This document shows, piece by piece, positions 9,771 through 18,644 of a DNA stretch of 64,000 nt (position 1 is the first letter of the stretch; each line of letters opens with the position of its first letter). The stretch comes from Fusobacterium naviforme (lineage in GTDB: Bacteria > Bacillota > Clostridia > Lachnospirales > Lachnospiraceae). The notes beneath the pieces were generated by a model. It was not told the DNA's origin, did not search any database, and saw nothing but the letters and a program-made list of their open reading frames with translations. The position numbers and the translations under genes are program-made. Location of the stretch: contig PYGH01000001.1 of the NCBI GenBank assembly GCA_003014445.1, forward strand, positions 682,001 through 746,000, in the 5' to 3' direction.

Positions 9771-10841
9771 ATGAAAAAAAGTATGCGCTCTTTGGTTTCG
9801 GCAGTTCTTGCAGTCAGCATGACGATGGCGATGACCGCCTGCGGAGGTGGTTCTTCCGCGACAACCGCAGCAGCTCCGGAGACGACAACAGCGGAAGCAG
9901 CAGGCAGCGCAGCGGCTGAGACGCCGGCATCCGGCGGTGCCTACACCTACTCCGGGCCGCGGCTTACGCTCAGCGGAGCAGATTCCACCGGGCAGATGTA
10001 CGCGGCAGCGGCAACCATTGCTACGACACTGGGCAATGCGATCGAGGGGCTGGATGTAGATGCGACCACCTCCTCCGGCTCCAATGAGAATGCGCTGAAT
10101 GTCCACAACGGTGAGGTTGAGCTTGGCATGTGTTCCGGCGATGCAGCGGCAGCTGCGGTTGCGGGCAGGGGGAAATTTGAAAATGTGGGGCCCTGTGAGG
10201 ATATCGTGTGTATCGGCGCGGTATATGCCTCCATGTCCAACTGGATTGCGTTAAAGAGCAGTGGCTATGAGTTCCTGCATGATGCGAAGGGCGGCACCTT
10301 TGGCGTGGGCCCGGCGGCATCCACCACGGAGGTCTCCGCACTGGTCGGTCTAAAGGCGGCAGGTATCACCGAGGAGAATTCCAAGTTCCAGAACGTCACG
10401 CTGGGCGATGGCGCGGATAATGTCTGCAACGGCACCATGACTGCGGCTGCCGCATTCTCCGGCCCTCCGGTCGGTGCGCAGCTCAATGCCTCCGTTACCA
10501 AGGAGTGCGTGTGGCTCGGCTTTACCGATGAGGAGCTCGATGCCGTCATCGCGGAGAATCCGTCCTATTCCAAGCAGGTCATTCCGGCGGGGACCTACAA
10601 CGGACAGGACAAAGATGTTCCCACCTTCGGCGTGAAGACCCTTGTGATCTGCAATGCAAGCGCAGATGAGGAGCTGATCTATAATCTGGCGAAGGCCCTG
10701 CATGAGAATGCAGAGGACATGATTGCCGGAAATGCCTCCCTTGCGCCGCTGGGAGATCCGTCTTTCATGTGCAATGAACTCCCGATTTTGCTTCACCCGG
10801 GTGCCGAAAAGTATTATAAGGAAGTGGGACTTCTGAAGTAA
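9771..10841 (+). CDS. TAXI family TRAP transporter substrate-binding lipoprotein
   Basis: This 356-residue extracytoplasmic binding protein partners the fused TRAP permease just upstream. A signal peptide ends in a lipobox with Cys24 (MTACGG), so the mature protein should be lipid-anchored outside the membrane. A Thr/Ala-rich linker (about 28-55) precedes the binding domain, which opens with a LSGADSTGQMY-type segment and contains the GTFGVGPAASTTE region typical of TAXI proteins. ATG at 9771 is preferred because AAAGGAG lies 9 bases upstream; an in-frame ATG at 9750 is too close to its purine run. The ligand is unknown; glutamate or dicarboxylates are common for the family. Confidence 0.88.
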   Translation: MKKSMRSLVSAVLAVSMTMAMTACGGGSSATTAAAPETTTAEAAGSAAAETPASGGAYTYSGPRLTLSGADSTGQMYAAAATIATTLGNAIEGLDVDATTSSGSNENALNVHNGEVELGMCSGDAAAAAVAGRGKFENVGPCEDIVCIGAVYASMSNWIALKSSGYEFLHDAKGGTFGVGPAASTTEVSALVGLKAAGITEENSKFQNVTLGDGADNVCNGTMTAAAAFSGPPVGAQLNASVTKECVWLGFTDEELDAVIAENPSYSKQVIPAGTYNGQDKDVPTFGVKTLVICNASADEELIYNLAKALHENAEDMIAGNASLAPLGDPSFMCNELPILLHPGAEKYYKEVGLLK

Positions 10842-10894
10842 GAAAGTAAGCGGAATCATAGCAGTGGAAGATTTTTTAACAGCAGGAGAGTGAA

Positions 10895-10933
10895 CAGCGC
10901 GCCTCGCAGTTTTTTGCGAGGCGCGCTGTTTTT
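10895..10933 (+). terminator. Strong rho-independent terminator after the TRAP binding protein
   Basis: A perfect 14-bp GC-rich stem (10895-10908 with 10915-10928) with a T-rich loop is followed by TTTTT at 10929-10933. It ends the TRAP operon ahead of ychF, which is transcribed toward it. Confidence 0.92.
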
Positions 10934-10999
10934 GGACTGTTCGGATGAATTTTGGCCGCAAGCCGTTTCATGGGAGAGGGGACTTGGACAGCGTAATAC

Positions 11000-12097
11000 T
11001 CAGACATTGAAGCGGAACAGAATCACGTCGCCGTCCTGCACGACGTAGTCTTTGCCCTCGAGACGCATAAGGCCTTTTTCCTTTGCTGCCGTGTTGGAGC
11101 CGCAGTCGAGCAGATCCTGGTAGTTGATCACTTCGGCGCGGATGAAGCCGCGCTCGAAATCTGTGTGTATCTTTCCTGCGGCCTGCGGTGCCTTGGTTCC
11201 CTTCTTTATGGTCCAGGCTCGGGTCTCGTCCTCTCCGGTGGTGAGGAAGCTCAGGAGTCCCAGGAGGTCATAGCTTGCGGCAACCAGCTTGTCGAGACCG
11301 GACTCACTGATGCCGAGTGCTTCGAGGTAGTCCGCCTTTTCCTCCTCATCCAGCTCGGAGATCTCCTCCTCAATCTGCGCGCAGACGACAAAGACCTTGC
11401 TGCCGTGCCCGGAGGCATAGCGCTGGACCGCCTGCACATGAGGATTTGACGCGGCATCGTCAGAAAGCTCGTCTTCTTTTACATTGGCCGCAAAGATCAC
11501 AGGTTTCTCCGTCAGGAGGCAGAGTGAGTGTACAAAGGAGAGAACATCTGTGTCCTCACTCGCATAGGCGGAAGCGGGCTGGCCGGACTCAAGCAGAGTT
11601 TTCAGCTCCTTCAGTATATCGAGCTCCTTTTTTAAGCTTTTGTCGTTCATCGCGGAGCGTGCCGTCTTTGCAATGCGGCGCTCCAGCACCTCGAGATCCG
11701 CAAACACCAGCTCCAGATTGATGGTCTCAATATCCCGCACCGGATCCACAGAGCCGTCCACATGGACTACATTTTCATCCTCGAAGCAGCGCACCACATG
11801 GACGATGGCATCACATTCGCGGATGTTTGCAAGAAACTGGTTTCCCAATCCCTCGCCCTTACTGGCACCCTTCACGAGTCCCGCAATATCCACAAACTCG
11901 ATCACTGCGGGCGTCACTTTTTTGGAGTGGTGCAGCTCTCCGAGCTTTTGGAGCCGTTCATCCGGAACAGTGACGATGCCGACATTCGGGTCTATGGTAC
12001 AGAAGGGGTAGTTCGCCGCAGCGGCCCCTGCCTTTGTGAGAGAGTTGAATAGAGTGCTTTTGCCTACATTTGGAAGGCCGACGATTCCTAATTTCAT
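11000..12097 (-). CDS. ychF: Ribosome-binding P-loop ATPase YchF (Ola1 family)
   Basis: This 365-residue protein has the full length of the Obg-related YchF/Ola1 family, which prefers ATP to GTP and binds ribosomes. It begins GIVGLPNVGKSTLFNSLT (G1 loop), has DIAGLVKGASKGEGLGN (G3 and switch), and the altered NVKE-type G4 region, then a coiled-coil domain and the C-terminal TGS domain ending near FRFNV. ATG is at 12097. It is monocistronic, converges on the TRAP operon and has its own promoter upstream. Confidence 0.96.
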   Translation of the reverse strand: MKLGIVGLPNVGKSTLFNSLTKAGAAAANYPFCTIDPNVGIVTVPDERLQKLGELHHSKKVTPAVIEFVDIAGLVKGASKGEGLGNQFLANIRECDAIVHVVRCFEDENVVHVDGSVDPVRDIETINLELVFADLEVLERRIAKTARSAMNDKSLKKELDILKELKTLLESGQPASAYASEDTDVLSFVHSLCLLTEKPVIFAANVKEDELSDDAASNPHVQAVQRYASGHGSKVFVVCAQIEEEISELDEEEKADYLEALGISESGLDKLVAASYDLLGLLSFLTTGEDETRAWTIKKGTKAPQAAGKIHTDFERGFIRAEVINYQDLLDCGSNTAAKEKGLMRLEGKDYVVQDGDVILFRFNV

Positions 12098-12269
12098 GAT
12101 TCTGATATACCTGTCCGGGAAGCTCTGATTTTCAAGGTTTCCCGCCTTTCTTCTGTTTTGCTCTGTGTTTTTATGCAGCTTTTAAAACATTGCTGCTGAA
12201 ACTGTGCAGCCTGCGGCGCACTTGCGGGTCTTATTTCAGTTCTGAAAAAGAAAAGCAATACAATTTCGT

Positions 12270-12297
12270 ATTATAGCACAAAGTCAGGGTTTCTCAA
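12270..12297 (-). promoter_or_regulatory. Promoter of ychF
   Basis: On the minus strand a -35 TTGAGA (12297-12292) is separated by 16 bp from a consensus -10 TATAAT (12275-12270). This implies a leader of about 165 nucleotides before the ychF start. The rest of the 12098-12417 gap shows no coding sequence or recognisable RNA; it holds only this promoter and the possible signals of the next gene. Confidence 0.75.
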
Positions 12298-12338
12298 TGC
12301 CGGCAGTTCTAAAATCGAGAATGTTCCTGTGAAAACAA

Positions 12339-12384
12339 TTGACAAGATGGAGGAGAATGATTAACCTGTTAGCGATGGTTAACC
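12339..12384 (+). promoter_or_regulatory. Possible promoter and operator of the zinc-ribbon gene
   Basis: A perfect -35 TTGACA (12339-12344) has only a weak -10 at 17 bp (TAACCT, 12362-12367). An inverted repeat TTAACC (12361-12366) and GGTTAA (12377-12382) with a 10-bp spacer overlaps the weak -10, which would fit a regulated promoter. No regulator can be named. Confidence 0.4.
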
Positions 12385-12417
12385 TTGCTTGCAATTTTTC
12401 ACAGAAAGGCCGGGTTT

Positions 12418-13665
12418 GTGGCTATGAAAATACATTTCCATCAGGATGCGGAGCATCCTATCTATGACAGCTTTACGAAGGAGCTGCAACAGTGGAGCGA
12501 GAGCGGGCATATCCCCGCTCTCGCAGACAGGGAAACTGCGTACTATCTGGAGCTTCAGGGCGGGCGGCTCGCGAGAAAGAGGCTCCACCATGAGCTGGAG
12601 CTTCGGAAGTACACGGATGAGGTACTGGGAGTGCAGCACTGTCCTGGAAATCATTATGAGGATGAGTGGGTCTATGCCTCTGTCAGGCGGAGTGTGCGCT
12701 ATCACAGAGACGGTCGTTGTCTCTATCAGAAAAAGAGCGATCAGATTCTGTATCAGACAATCACCCATGCGGATACGCCGGATGGGATAGGCGAAAAGCC
12801 TTACAGCTGTCCGAACTGCGGCGCGACGGCGAGAGTGGCAGAGCTCGTGAGAGGATGTCCCTACTGCAATGCCCGCTTTCAGATTTCAGAGCTTTTTCCG
12901 AAGGTGACCAATTTTTACTTTCTCCGGATGGACAGCATAAGGAGCAGAAAGAAGCAGATCTGCTGCATCATGGCGTGCTGCATGCTGCTCTGCTTTCTCA
13001 GCATGTGCCTGCGTGAGCTGACGGGAGCTGCGGAGCACACGGGACTGCTCACGAAGCTGATCAGCTCCGTGCTGGTCGGAGGTTTTCTGGGTTACTTTCT
13101 TTCCGGGCCGTTGCTTCTGCTGTCCATGCTGGTGGCAAATTCTGCCCGTCATGTGCCGCTCCGCGCGGTATTTACAAAGAAAAAAATTACAAACTTTATG
13201 AAGTCGCTGGATCCGGATTTTTCCTATCGCTACTTTGAGGGGCAGATGCTCTCATTCCTCCGTATGGTCATCTTTTCGGAGGATGCGGACAGGCTCTCGG
13301 CATTTCAGGGGGAGGAGCGCTCTGCGGAATTCAATGACATCATAGATATGGTCTACACAGGCGGCATGACGGTGCGGAGCATGCAGCTCACACCGGAGCT
13401 CTGCAGACTGGAGCTGGTGGCATATACCAATGACAGCTATGAGGTGGACGGACGCATCTTTGTCAGAAATGACAGGATCGCATTTACTGCAGAGAGAAGC
13501 AGGCATATAAGGCCGAATCCCGGATTTTCCATCACGCTGGTGCGGTGCAGGAGCTGCGGCGCGAGCTTTGACGCAAGCCATCAGAAGTGCTGCCCTTACT
13601 GTGGCAACAGCTATGAGATGCGTGCGGACAGCTGGGTTATCACAAAGGCCGTGCTGTTGAGGTAG
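12418..13665 (+). CDS. Membrane protein with zinc ribbons at two positions and a possible Tim44-like domain
   Basis: This is a 415-residue protein of unknown function. It has a CPNCG...CPYC zinc ribbon (Cys131 to about Cys150), two hydrophobic segments (about 180-245, the first Cys-rich), a soluble domain (about 260-370) that recalls the Tim44-like fold seen in bacterial zinc-ribbon transport-type proteins, and a second CRSCG...CPYCG ribbon (from Cys377). The first 130 residues are charged and unfamiliar. GTG at 12418 is 8 bases from AAAGG; ATG at 12424 is an equally possible start. It is transcribed alone, bounded by ychF on the other strand and a hairpin terminator. The Tim44 link is a guess from pattern and position; the zinc ribbons are plain. 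Confidence 0.72.
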   Translation: MAMKIHFHQDAEHPIYDSFTKELQQWSESGHIPALADRETAYYLELQGGRLARKRLHHELELRKYTDEVLGVQHCPGNHYEDEWVYASVRRSVRYHRDGRCLYQKKSDQILYQTITHADTPDGIGEKPYSCPNCGATARVAELVRGCPYCNARFQISELFPKVTNFYFLRMDSIRSRKKQICCIMACCMLLCFLSMCLRELTGAAEHTGLLTKLISSVLVGGFLGYFLSGPLLLLSMLVANSARHVPLRAVFTKKKITNFMKSLDPDFSYRYFEGQMLSFLRMVIFSEDADRLSAFQGEERSAEFNDIIDMVYTGGMTVRSMQLTPELCRLELVAYTNDSYEVDGRIFVRNDRIAFTAERSRHIRPNPGFSITLVRCRSCGASFDASHQKCCPYCGNSYEMRADSWVITKAVLLR

Positions 13666-13700
13666 TGTGGCTTCTGTCTTCTGTTGCTGCCGCATATCAA

Positions 13701-13757
13701 TGCAGGAACTGCATCTTCGCGCCTACAGAGTCGAAGACACAGCTCCTGCAATTTTTT
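13701..13757 (+). terminator. Long hairpin terminator after the zinc-ribbon gene
   Basis: Arms TGCAGGA (13701-13707) and TCCTGCA (13744-13750) pair, with inner pairs CTG/CAG and TCTTCG/CGAAGA separated by small symmetric mismatches. TTTTTT follows at 13752-13757. The remaining sequence up to the PhoP boxes (13758-13877) shows no feature. Confidence 0.72.
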
Positions 13758-13877
13758 ATACAGATTACAGACTTTATTTCAGCGCAATGTCGGGGGCATT
13801 GTACCAGAGAAAGCCGTTTTCCCCGCAATAGACATCCATCTGTCCGGAGAACAGCCTGAAGTATAGAGGAGCAATAT

Positions 13878-13932
13878 TTTACATGGATTTGACATTCCCG
13901 TGGTTTTGGGTTTTACATGCGATGGCTACAAT
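13878..13932 (+). promoter_or_regulatory. PhoP-box promoter of the pst-phoPR operon
   Basis: Hexamers related to TTNACA recur every 11 bp: TTTACA (13878), TTGACA (13889), a degenerate GTGGTT (13900) and TTTTAC/TTTACA (13911/13912). This matches the PhoP binding pattern known from Bacillus. A -10 TACAAT (13927-13932) lies directly downstream without a good -35 at 17 bp, the arrangement expected for a PhoP-activated promoter. It stands before pstS, and the operon encodes its own PhoPR pair. Confidence 0.8.
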
Positions 13933-13971
13933 AAAGAACAGAACAGAAAATATAAAAGGAGCTTGAAGAGA

Positions 13972-14790
13972 ATGAAAAAGAAAACTGGACGGATGATAGG
14001 AATGGCACTTGGCATATTGCTGCTGACGGGATGCGGCGGCAGACAGGTGGAGGAGACCGCCGGGTATGTTACTGCGGATGGTTCCACCTCTATGGAGAAA
14101 GTCATAGGAGTTCTGGGAGAAAGCTTTGAAGAGCTGCATCCGGAGATTCGCTTTACTTATAACCCGACCGGTTCCGGGAGCGGCATCACCGCAGTGGCAG
14201 AGGGACGCTGTGATATAGGGCTCTCAAGCCGCAGTCTGAGTGAGGAGGAGAGGAATAAAGGGCTCAGGGAGACGGTTCTGGCCTATGACGGTATTGCTGT
14301 TATTGTACATCCTGACAATCCTCTCTCCGATATGACGATAGAGCAGCTGGCAGCTGTCTTTACGGGAGAGATCCAAAATTGGAGTGAGATCGGGGGAGCA
14401 GATGGAGAGATTGTTCTGATCGGAAGAGAGGCGGGAAGCGGCACCCGGGACGGCTTTGAGAATATCACAAAGACCGCGGGCTCCTGCCGGTACCGTCAGG
14501 AGCTGACTTCCACCGGAGATGTGATTACGACGGTGGCAGCAAATCCGCATGCGATCGGATATGCTTCTCTGGCCTCACTGAAGGGACAGGTGAAGGCCGT
14601 ATGTATCAATGGTATAGCACCGAATGCACAGAGTCTGAGGGACGGGAGCTATGCCGTGCAGCGGCCCTTTGTTCTGGTGACCCGGGAAAAAGCAGAAATC
14701 TCACCCGCTGCTCAGGCCTTCTTTGACTATATTCAGAGCGAGGATGCCAGAGAAATCATCAGCGGCACCGGCGTCGTTCCTGCTGACTGA
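13972..14790 (+). CDS. pstS: Phosphate-binding lipoprotein PstS
   Basis: This 272-residue phosphate-binding protein of the Pst ABC importer has a signal peptide ending in the lipobox LLTGC (Cys21). The mature part has the family's VTADGSTSMEKV segment, the phosphate-contacting NPTGSGSGITAV loop and REAGSGTRDGF. It captures inorganic phosphate outside the membrane for PstCA. ATG at 13972 follows AAGGAG by 10 bases. It is first in a seven-gene operon and sits right behind a PhoP-box promoter, so induction by phosphate starvation is expected. Confidence 0.95.
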   Translation: MKKKTGRMIGMALGILLLTGCGGRQVEETAGYVTADGSTSMEKVIGVLGESFEELHPEIRFTYNPTGSGSGITAVAEGRCDIGLSSRSLSEEERNKGLRETVLAYDGIAVIVHPDNPLSDMTIEQLAAVFTGEIQNWSEIGGADGEIVLIGREAGSGTRDGFENITKTAGSCRYRQELTSTGDVITTVAANPHAIGYASLASLKGQVKAVCINGIAPNAQSLRDGSYAVQRPFVLVTREKAEISPAAQAFFDYIQSEDAREIISGTGVVPAD

Positions 14791-14833
14791 GCCGTCGCTG
14801 CGTACTGAACCGCATGTTTGGAGGCGATGAATT

Positions 14834-15706
14834 TTGAACAGACGAAGACAAATCGGTGAGCAGCTGATTCACGCGATATTTTTGATTCTGGGGCTGCTTA
14901 CAGTAGGGTGCGTGCTCCTGATCACCTTCTATCTCTTGCTTGCCGGTCTGCCGGCCTTGCGGACGATAGGATTCAGCCGCTTTTTCCTCTCCGGAAAGTG
15001 GACCCCTCTGGAATCTGTACCCTCTTACGGAATATTGCCGTTTCTTCTCAGCAGTATCTATGGCACTGCCGGAGCGGTTCTGCTGGGGGTTCCGACCGGA
15101 TTTTTTACAGCGGTATATCTGGCCAAATTTGCACCGAAGGGGATGCGGGTCATAATAGAGGGAGCTGTGAGTCTGCTGGCAGGTATTCCCTCGGTCGTCT
15201 ATGGACTTGTCGGAATGCTGGTGCTGGTCCCCGCTGTGCGAGATCTGTTCCGGCTTCCGGATGGAGCCAGTCTCCTCTCCGCCATTCTGGTGCTTGGAAT
15301 CATGATTCTTCCCTCTGTTATCAAGTTGTCACTGACAGCGCTGGAGGCTGTGCCGCGGGATTATGAGTATGCTTCGCTCGCACTGGGCGCCAATGCAATT
15401 GAGACCTGCTTCAGGGTTTCTGTTCCGGCTGCAAAAAGCGGGATTGCCGCTGCGATTACGCTGGGAGTGGGACGTGCCTTAGGGGAGGCGATGGCAGTGA
15501 TCATGGTGTCCGGAAATGTGGCGAATATGCCCTCGCTGTTTCAGAGTGTTCGTTTTCTGACCACTGCCGTGTCCAGTGAGATGTCCTATGCCGTGAGCGG
15601 GAGTTTGCATCAGCAGGCGCTGTTTTCTATTGCATTGGTGCTCTTTCTCTTCATTCTCCTGATTAATGCTGTCCTGAATTTTTTTCTGAAGAGGGAAAGG
15701 AACTGA
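14834..15706 (+). CDS. pstC: Phosphate ABC transporter permease PstC
   Basis: This 290-residue inner-membrane permease has about six transmembrane helices. The family EAA-type region is visible around ALEAVPRDYEYASLALGA, and GIPSVVYGLVGM matches the conserved PstC/PstA segment. With PstA it forms the phosphate channel powered by PstB. The start is TTG at 14834, supported by GGAGG (14820-14824) at 9 bases; the nearby ATG at 14827 is in another frame. It lies 43 bp after pstS. Confidence 0.95.
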   Translation: MNRRRQIGEQLIHAIFLILGLLTVGCVLLITFYLLLAGLPALRTIGFSRFFLSGKWTPLESVPSYGILPFLLSSIYGTAGAVLLGVPTGFFTAVYLAKFAPKGMRVIIEGAVSLLAGIPSVVYGLVGMLVLVPAVRDLFRLPDGASLLSAILVLGIMILPSVIKLSLTALEAVPRDYEYASLALGANAIETCFRVSVPAAKSGIAAAITLGVGRALGEAMAVIMVSGNVANMPSLFQSVRFLTTAVSSEMSYAVSGSLHQQALFSIALVLFLFILLINAVLNFFLKRERN

Positions 15707-15710
15707 GCTT

Positions 15711-16571
15711 ATGAAGGATTCTGTCAGCGTCAGCAGAAAATGCTACAGTATGGCTATGTGTATTCTTATGGGACTGGCTGTCCTGATGACGGTTGCGCTG
15801 GTGCTCTTTCTTGTATTTTATGTGCTGGGAAGAGGTCTGTCACATATCAGCCGGGAGCTTTTGCTCACGGGACCGAGCTACCGGGAACAGCGCATAGGAA
15901 TACTGCCGGATATATTGAATACACTCTATCTTGTTGTGGCGACACTGGGGCTGGTTCTGCCTCTTGGAGTTGGCGCCGCTGTGTATCTGACGGAATACGC
16001 GAGACACAAAAAACTGGTGAGTTTCATTGAATATGCGACGGAAACGCTGTCAGGAATTCCTTCTGTTATTTATGGTCTTGTCGGGATGCTGGTTTTCTGT
16101 CAGCTTGCAGGACTGAGAACTTCTCTTTTTGCAGGCAGCCTGACTCTGGTTATTATGAATCTCCCTGTAATCATTCGTACAACGCAGGAAAGCCTCAGAA
16201 CAGTGCCGCAGTGTTATCGCGAGGGGGCTTTTGGCTTGGGAGCGGGCAAGTGGAGAGTCATACGGACTGTGGTGCTGCCTGGCTGCATTGACGGCATTGT
16301 TACGGGTTGCATTCTTGCTGTGGGGCGTATCGTCGGAGAGTCAGCAGCGCTTCTGTTTACAGCGGGTTTTGCTCATACGCTGAACGGTTTTGTTTCCGGG
16401 CTTGCCGGTCCGGGAGCCTCTCTTTCAGTTGCTCTCTACGTCTATGCCAGAGAACAGGGAGAGTTTCAAATTGCCTTTGCAATTGCTGCGATTCTATTGC
16501 TGCTGATTCTGCTTATCAATCTTTTGGCAGCTGTGGCCGGAAGTTATTTTAAGAGAAGGAGAATATTGTGA
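15711..16571 (+). CDS. pstA: Phosphate ABC transporter permease PstA
   Basis: This 286-residue second permease of the Pst importer is homologous in layout to PstC. It shares the [15 protein letters not shown] segment and the coupling helix around [20 protein letters not shown]. It starts 4 bp after pstC ends and overlaps pstB by 4 bases, so translation is probably coupled along the operon. Confidence 0.95.
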   Translation: MKDSVSVSRKCYSMAMCILMGLAVLMTVALVLFLVFYVLGRGLSHISRELLLTGPSYREQRIGILPDILNTLYLVVATLGLVLPLGVGAAVYLTEYARHKKLVSFIEYATETLSGIPSVIYGLVGMLVFCQLAGLRTSLFAGSLTLVIMNLPVIIRTTQESLRTVPQCYREGAFGLGAGKWRVIRTVVLPGCIDGIVTGCILAVGRIVGESAALLFTAGFAHTLNGFVSGLAGPGASLSVALYVYAREQGEFQIAFAIAAILLLLILLINLLAAVAGSYFKRRRIL

Positions 16572-17323
16572 GCAGTATTATTTCTGTCAGAGATCTGTGT
16601 CTGTGGTACGGGAATACACAGGCACTGAAGCATATCAGCATGGAGATTGAGGCGCACAGCATTACAGCACTGATCGGACCCTCTGGATGCGGAAAATCCA
16701 GCTTTTTAAAAACGCTGAATCGCATGAATGAGCTGATTCCTGAAGTGAGGTGTGCGGGTCAGGTGTGCTATCAGGGGAAAGATATTTTCGATGCGGCTGT
16801 GGATGTGAATCATCTGCGAAGGCATATTGGCATGGTGTTTCAGAAGCCGAATCCTTTTCCTATGAGTATATACGATAATGTGGCCTATGGTCCCCGCACC
16901 CATGGGATCCGGTCCAGAGCAAAGCTGGATGATGCGGTGGAGTATGCTCTGCGTGCAGCCGCCATCTGGGACGAGGTCAGGGACAGACTGAAAAAAAGCG
17001 CACTGGGGCTCTCCGGAGGGCAGCAGCAGCGGCTCTGCATTGCAAGGGCGCTTGCAGTGCAGCCGGATGTGCTGCTGATGGATGAGCCCACCAGTGCACT
17101 TGATCCGATTTCAACCTCAAAGATTGAAGATCTGGTGCAGGAGTTAAAGAAAAATTACACAATTATCATGGTGACACACAATATGCAGCAGGCAGTGCGT
17201 ATCTCCGACCGGACGGCCTTCTTCCTCATGGGTGAACTGGTTGAATATGGTGCGACAGAGAAAATGTTTGAGTGTCCGGCAGACAGGAGAACAGAGGATT
17301 ACATCACAGGGAGGTTCGGATAA
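16568..17323 (+). CDS. pstB: Phosphate ABC transporter ATPase PstB
   Basis: This 251-residue ATP-binding subunit drives phosphate import. It has Walker [10 protein letters not shown], the ABC signature LSGGQQQR, Walker [13 protein letters not shown] and the switch histidine in VTHNMQQ. Length is standard. It starts with GTG at 16568 overlapping the pstA stop, with AAGGAG at 16555-16560. Its stop overlaps the phoU start by one base. Confidence 0.97.
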   Translation: MSSIISVRDLCLWYGNTQALKHISMEIEAHSITALIGPSGCGKSSFLKTLNRMNELIPEVRCAGQVCYQGKDIFDAAVDVNHLRRHIGMVFQKPNPFPMSIYDNVAYGPRTHGIRSRAKLDDAVEYALRAAAIWDEVRDRLKKSALGLSGGQQQRLCIARALAVQPDVLLMDEPTSALDPISTSKIEDLVQELKKNYTIIMVTHNMQQAVRISDRTAFFLMGELVEYGATEKMFECPADRRTEDYITGRFG

Positions 17324-17973
17324 TGCGCAATCATTTCGATGAGCAGCTGAATGAGCTGAGGCATAAGCTCACGCATATGGGAGCTCTGTGCGAGGAGGCA
17401 ATTGCTCTTGCAGCAAGGGCCCTGATGGAGGCGAATGCCGCTGTAGGCAGAAGGGCGCTTACTCTGGACGCGGAGATTGATCAGATGGAGCGGGAGATTG
17501 AAGGCCTCTGTCTTAAGCTGCTGCTTCAGCAGCAGCCGGTGGCCCGGGATCTGCGGCAGATTTCCGCTGCGCTCAAAATGATTACGGATATGGAGCGTAT
17601 AGGCGATCAGGCCTCTGATATTGTGGAAATCATTCCTTACCTGAAAGAGCGCAGAGTCAGAGAGTGCGATTCTATTCGACAGATGGCGGCAGCTGCTATT
17701 AAGATGGTGGTTGAGAGTGTGGATGCATTTGTCCGGAGAGATTTAAAGCTGGCACGGCACGTGATACAATGTGATGATATCGTGGACGCGCTTTTTGACA
17801 GCACCAGAAGCGCTCTGATTCGGATGATTGCCGAAAATCATGCGGACGGAGAGTATGCACTGGATCTGCTGATGATTGCAAAATATTTTGAACGGATCGG
17901 AGATCACGCGACGAATATTGCGGAATGGGTGGAATTCTCCGTCACGGGAATCCACAGGGGAGGGCAGGGATGA
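17323..17973 (+). CDS. phoU: Phosphate signalling protein PhoU
   Basis: This 216-residue all-helical protein has two PhoU repeats, each marked by a conserved acidic/arginine segment such as DMERIGDQASDI and YFERIGDHATNI. PhoU links Pst transport activity to the PhoR sensor and keeps the regulon off when phosphate is plentiful. ATG at 17323 follows AGGGAGG (17308-17314). It overlaps both pstB and the response regulator gene, consistent with a single transcript. Confidence 0.95.
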   Translation: MRNHFDEQLNELRHKLTHMGALCEEAIALAARALMEANAAVGRRALTLDAEIDQMEREIEGLCLKLLLQQQPVARDLRQISAALKMITDMERIGDQASDIVEIIPYLKERRVRECDSIRQMAAAAIKMVVESVDAFVRRDLKLARHVIQCDDIVDALFDSTRSALIRMIAENHADGEYALDLLMIAKYFERIGDHATNIAEWVEFSVTGIHRGGQG

Positions 17974-18644
17974 TATGGTGTGTTGAGGATGATGCGAACA
18001 TCCGGGATATTGAAGTTTATACGCTGAATGCAACTGGACTTGGTGCCAGAGGTTTTTCCTGCAGTGAAGAGCTTTTTGCTGCACTGGAACAGGAAAAGCC
18101 GGAACTGATCATATTGGATATCATGATGCCCGGTGAAGATGGAGTGGAAACTCTGAGACGTCTCCGAGCCTGCTCTGACACCGGCAGGCTTCCTGTTATC
18201 ATGGCAACTGCAAAGGGAAGTGAGTTTGATAAGATACAGAGCCTGGATCTTGGTGCAGATGACTATCTGGTGAAGCCTTTTGGCATGATGGAGATGGTGA
18301 GTCGGGTAAAGGCTGTGCTGCGGCGCTGTCAGCCCGCTCCGGAGCAGCATATATTGAAGATGCATGCACTCTCCATGAATCTGGATGAACACACGCTTAC
18401 GGCAAAAGCGGAGCGCATTCAGCTGACCTTTAAGGAATTTGAGCTTCTTCGGCTGTTCCTTACAAATCCGGGCAGAGTGTTTACCAGGGATCAGCTCTTT
18501 ATAAAAGTCTGGGGGATGGATCATATCGCGGAAAGCCGCACTGTGGACATGCATATCCGTACACTGCGGCAGAAGCTTGGGGACTGCGGGAAGTATATTG
18601 AGACCATTCGAAATGTAGGTTACCGCATGAGGACAGATAAATGA
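17970..18644 (+). CDS. phoP: Phosphate response regulator PhoP/PhoB (OmpR family)
   Basis: This 224-residue regulator has a receiver domain (about 1-120) with the acidic pair Asp7/Asp8, phosphoacceptor Asp50 in LDIMMPGEDG and the conserved Lys in DDYLVKPF. A winged-helix DNA-binding domain (about 128-222) follows, with TVDMHIRTLRQKLG in its recognition helix. ATG at 17970 overlaps the phoU stop (ATGA) and follows GGGGAGG; an earlier in-frame start at 17925 would add residues inside phoU. It is expected to bind the 11-bp-spaced boxes before pstS, making the operon autoregulated. Confidence 0.92.
   Translation: MIWCVEDDANIRDIEVYTLNATGLGARGFSCSEELFAALEQEKPELIILDIMMPGEDGVETLRRLRACSDTGRLPVIMATAKGSEFDKIQSLDLGADDYLVKPFGMMEMVSRVKAVLRRCQPAPEQHILKMHALSMNLDEHTLTAKAERIQLTFKEFELLRLFLTNPGRVFTRDQLFIKVWGMDHIAESRTVDMHIRTLRQKLGDCGKYIETIRNVGYRMRTDK

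Noticed and set aside
8562-10106. 514-codon frame antisense to the TRAP genes
   Set aside because: Cys/His/Arg-rich shadow of two well-supported genes, and it spans the gap between them.
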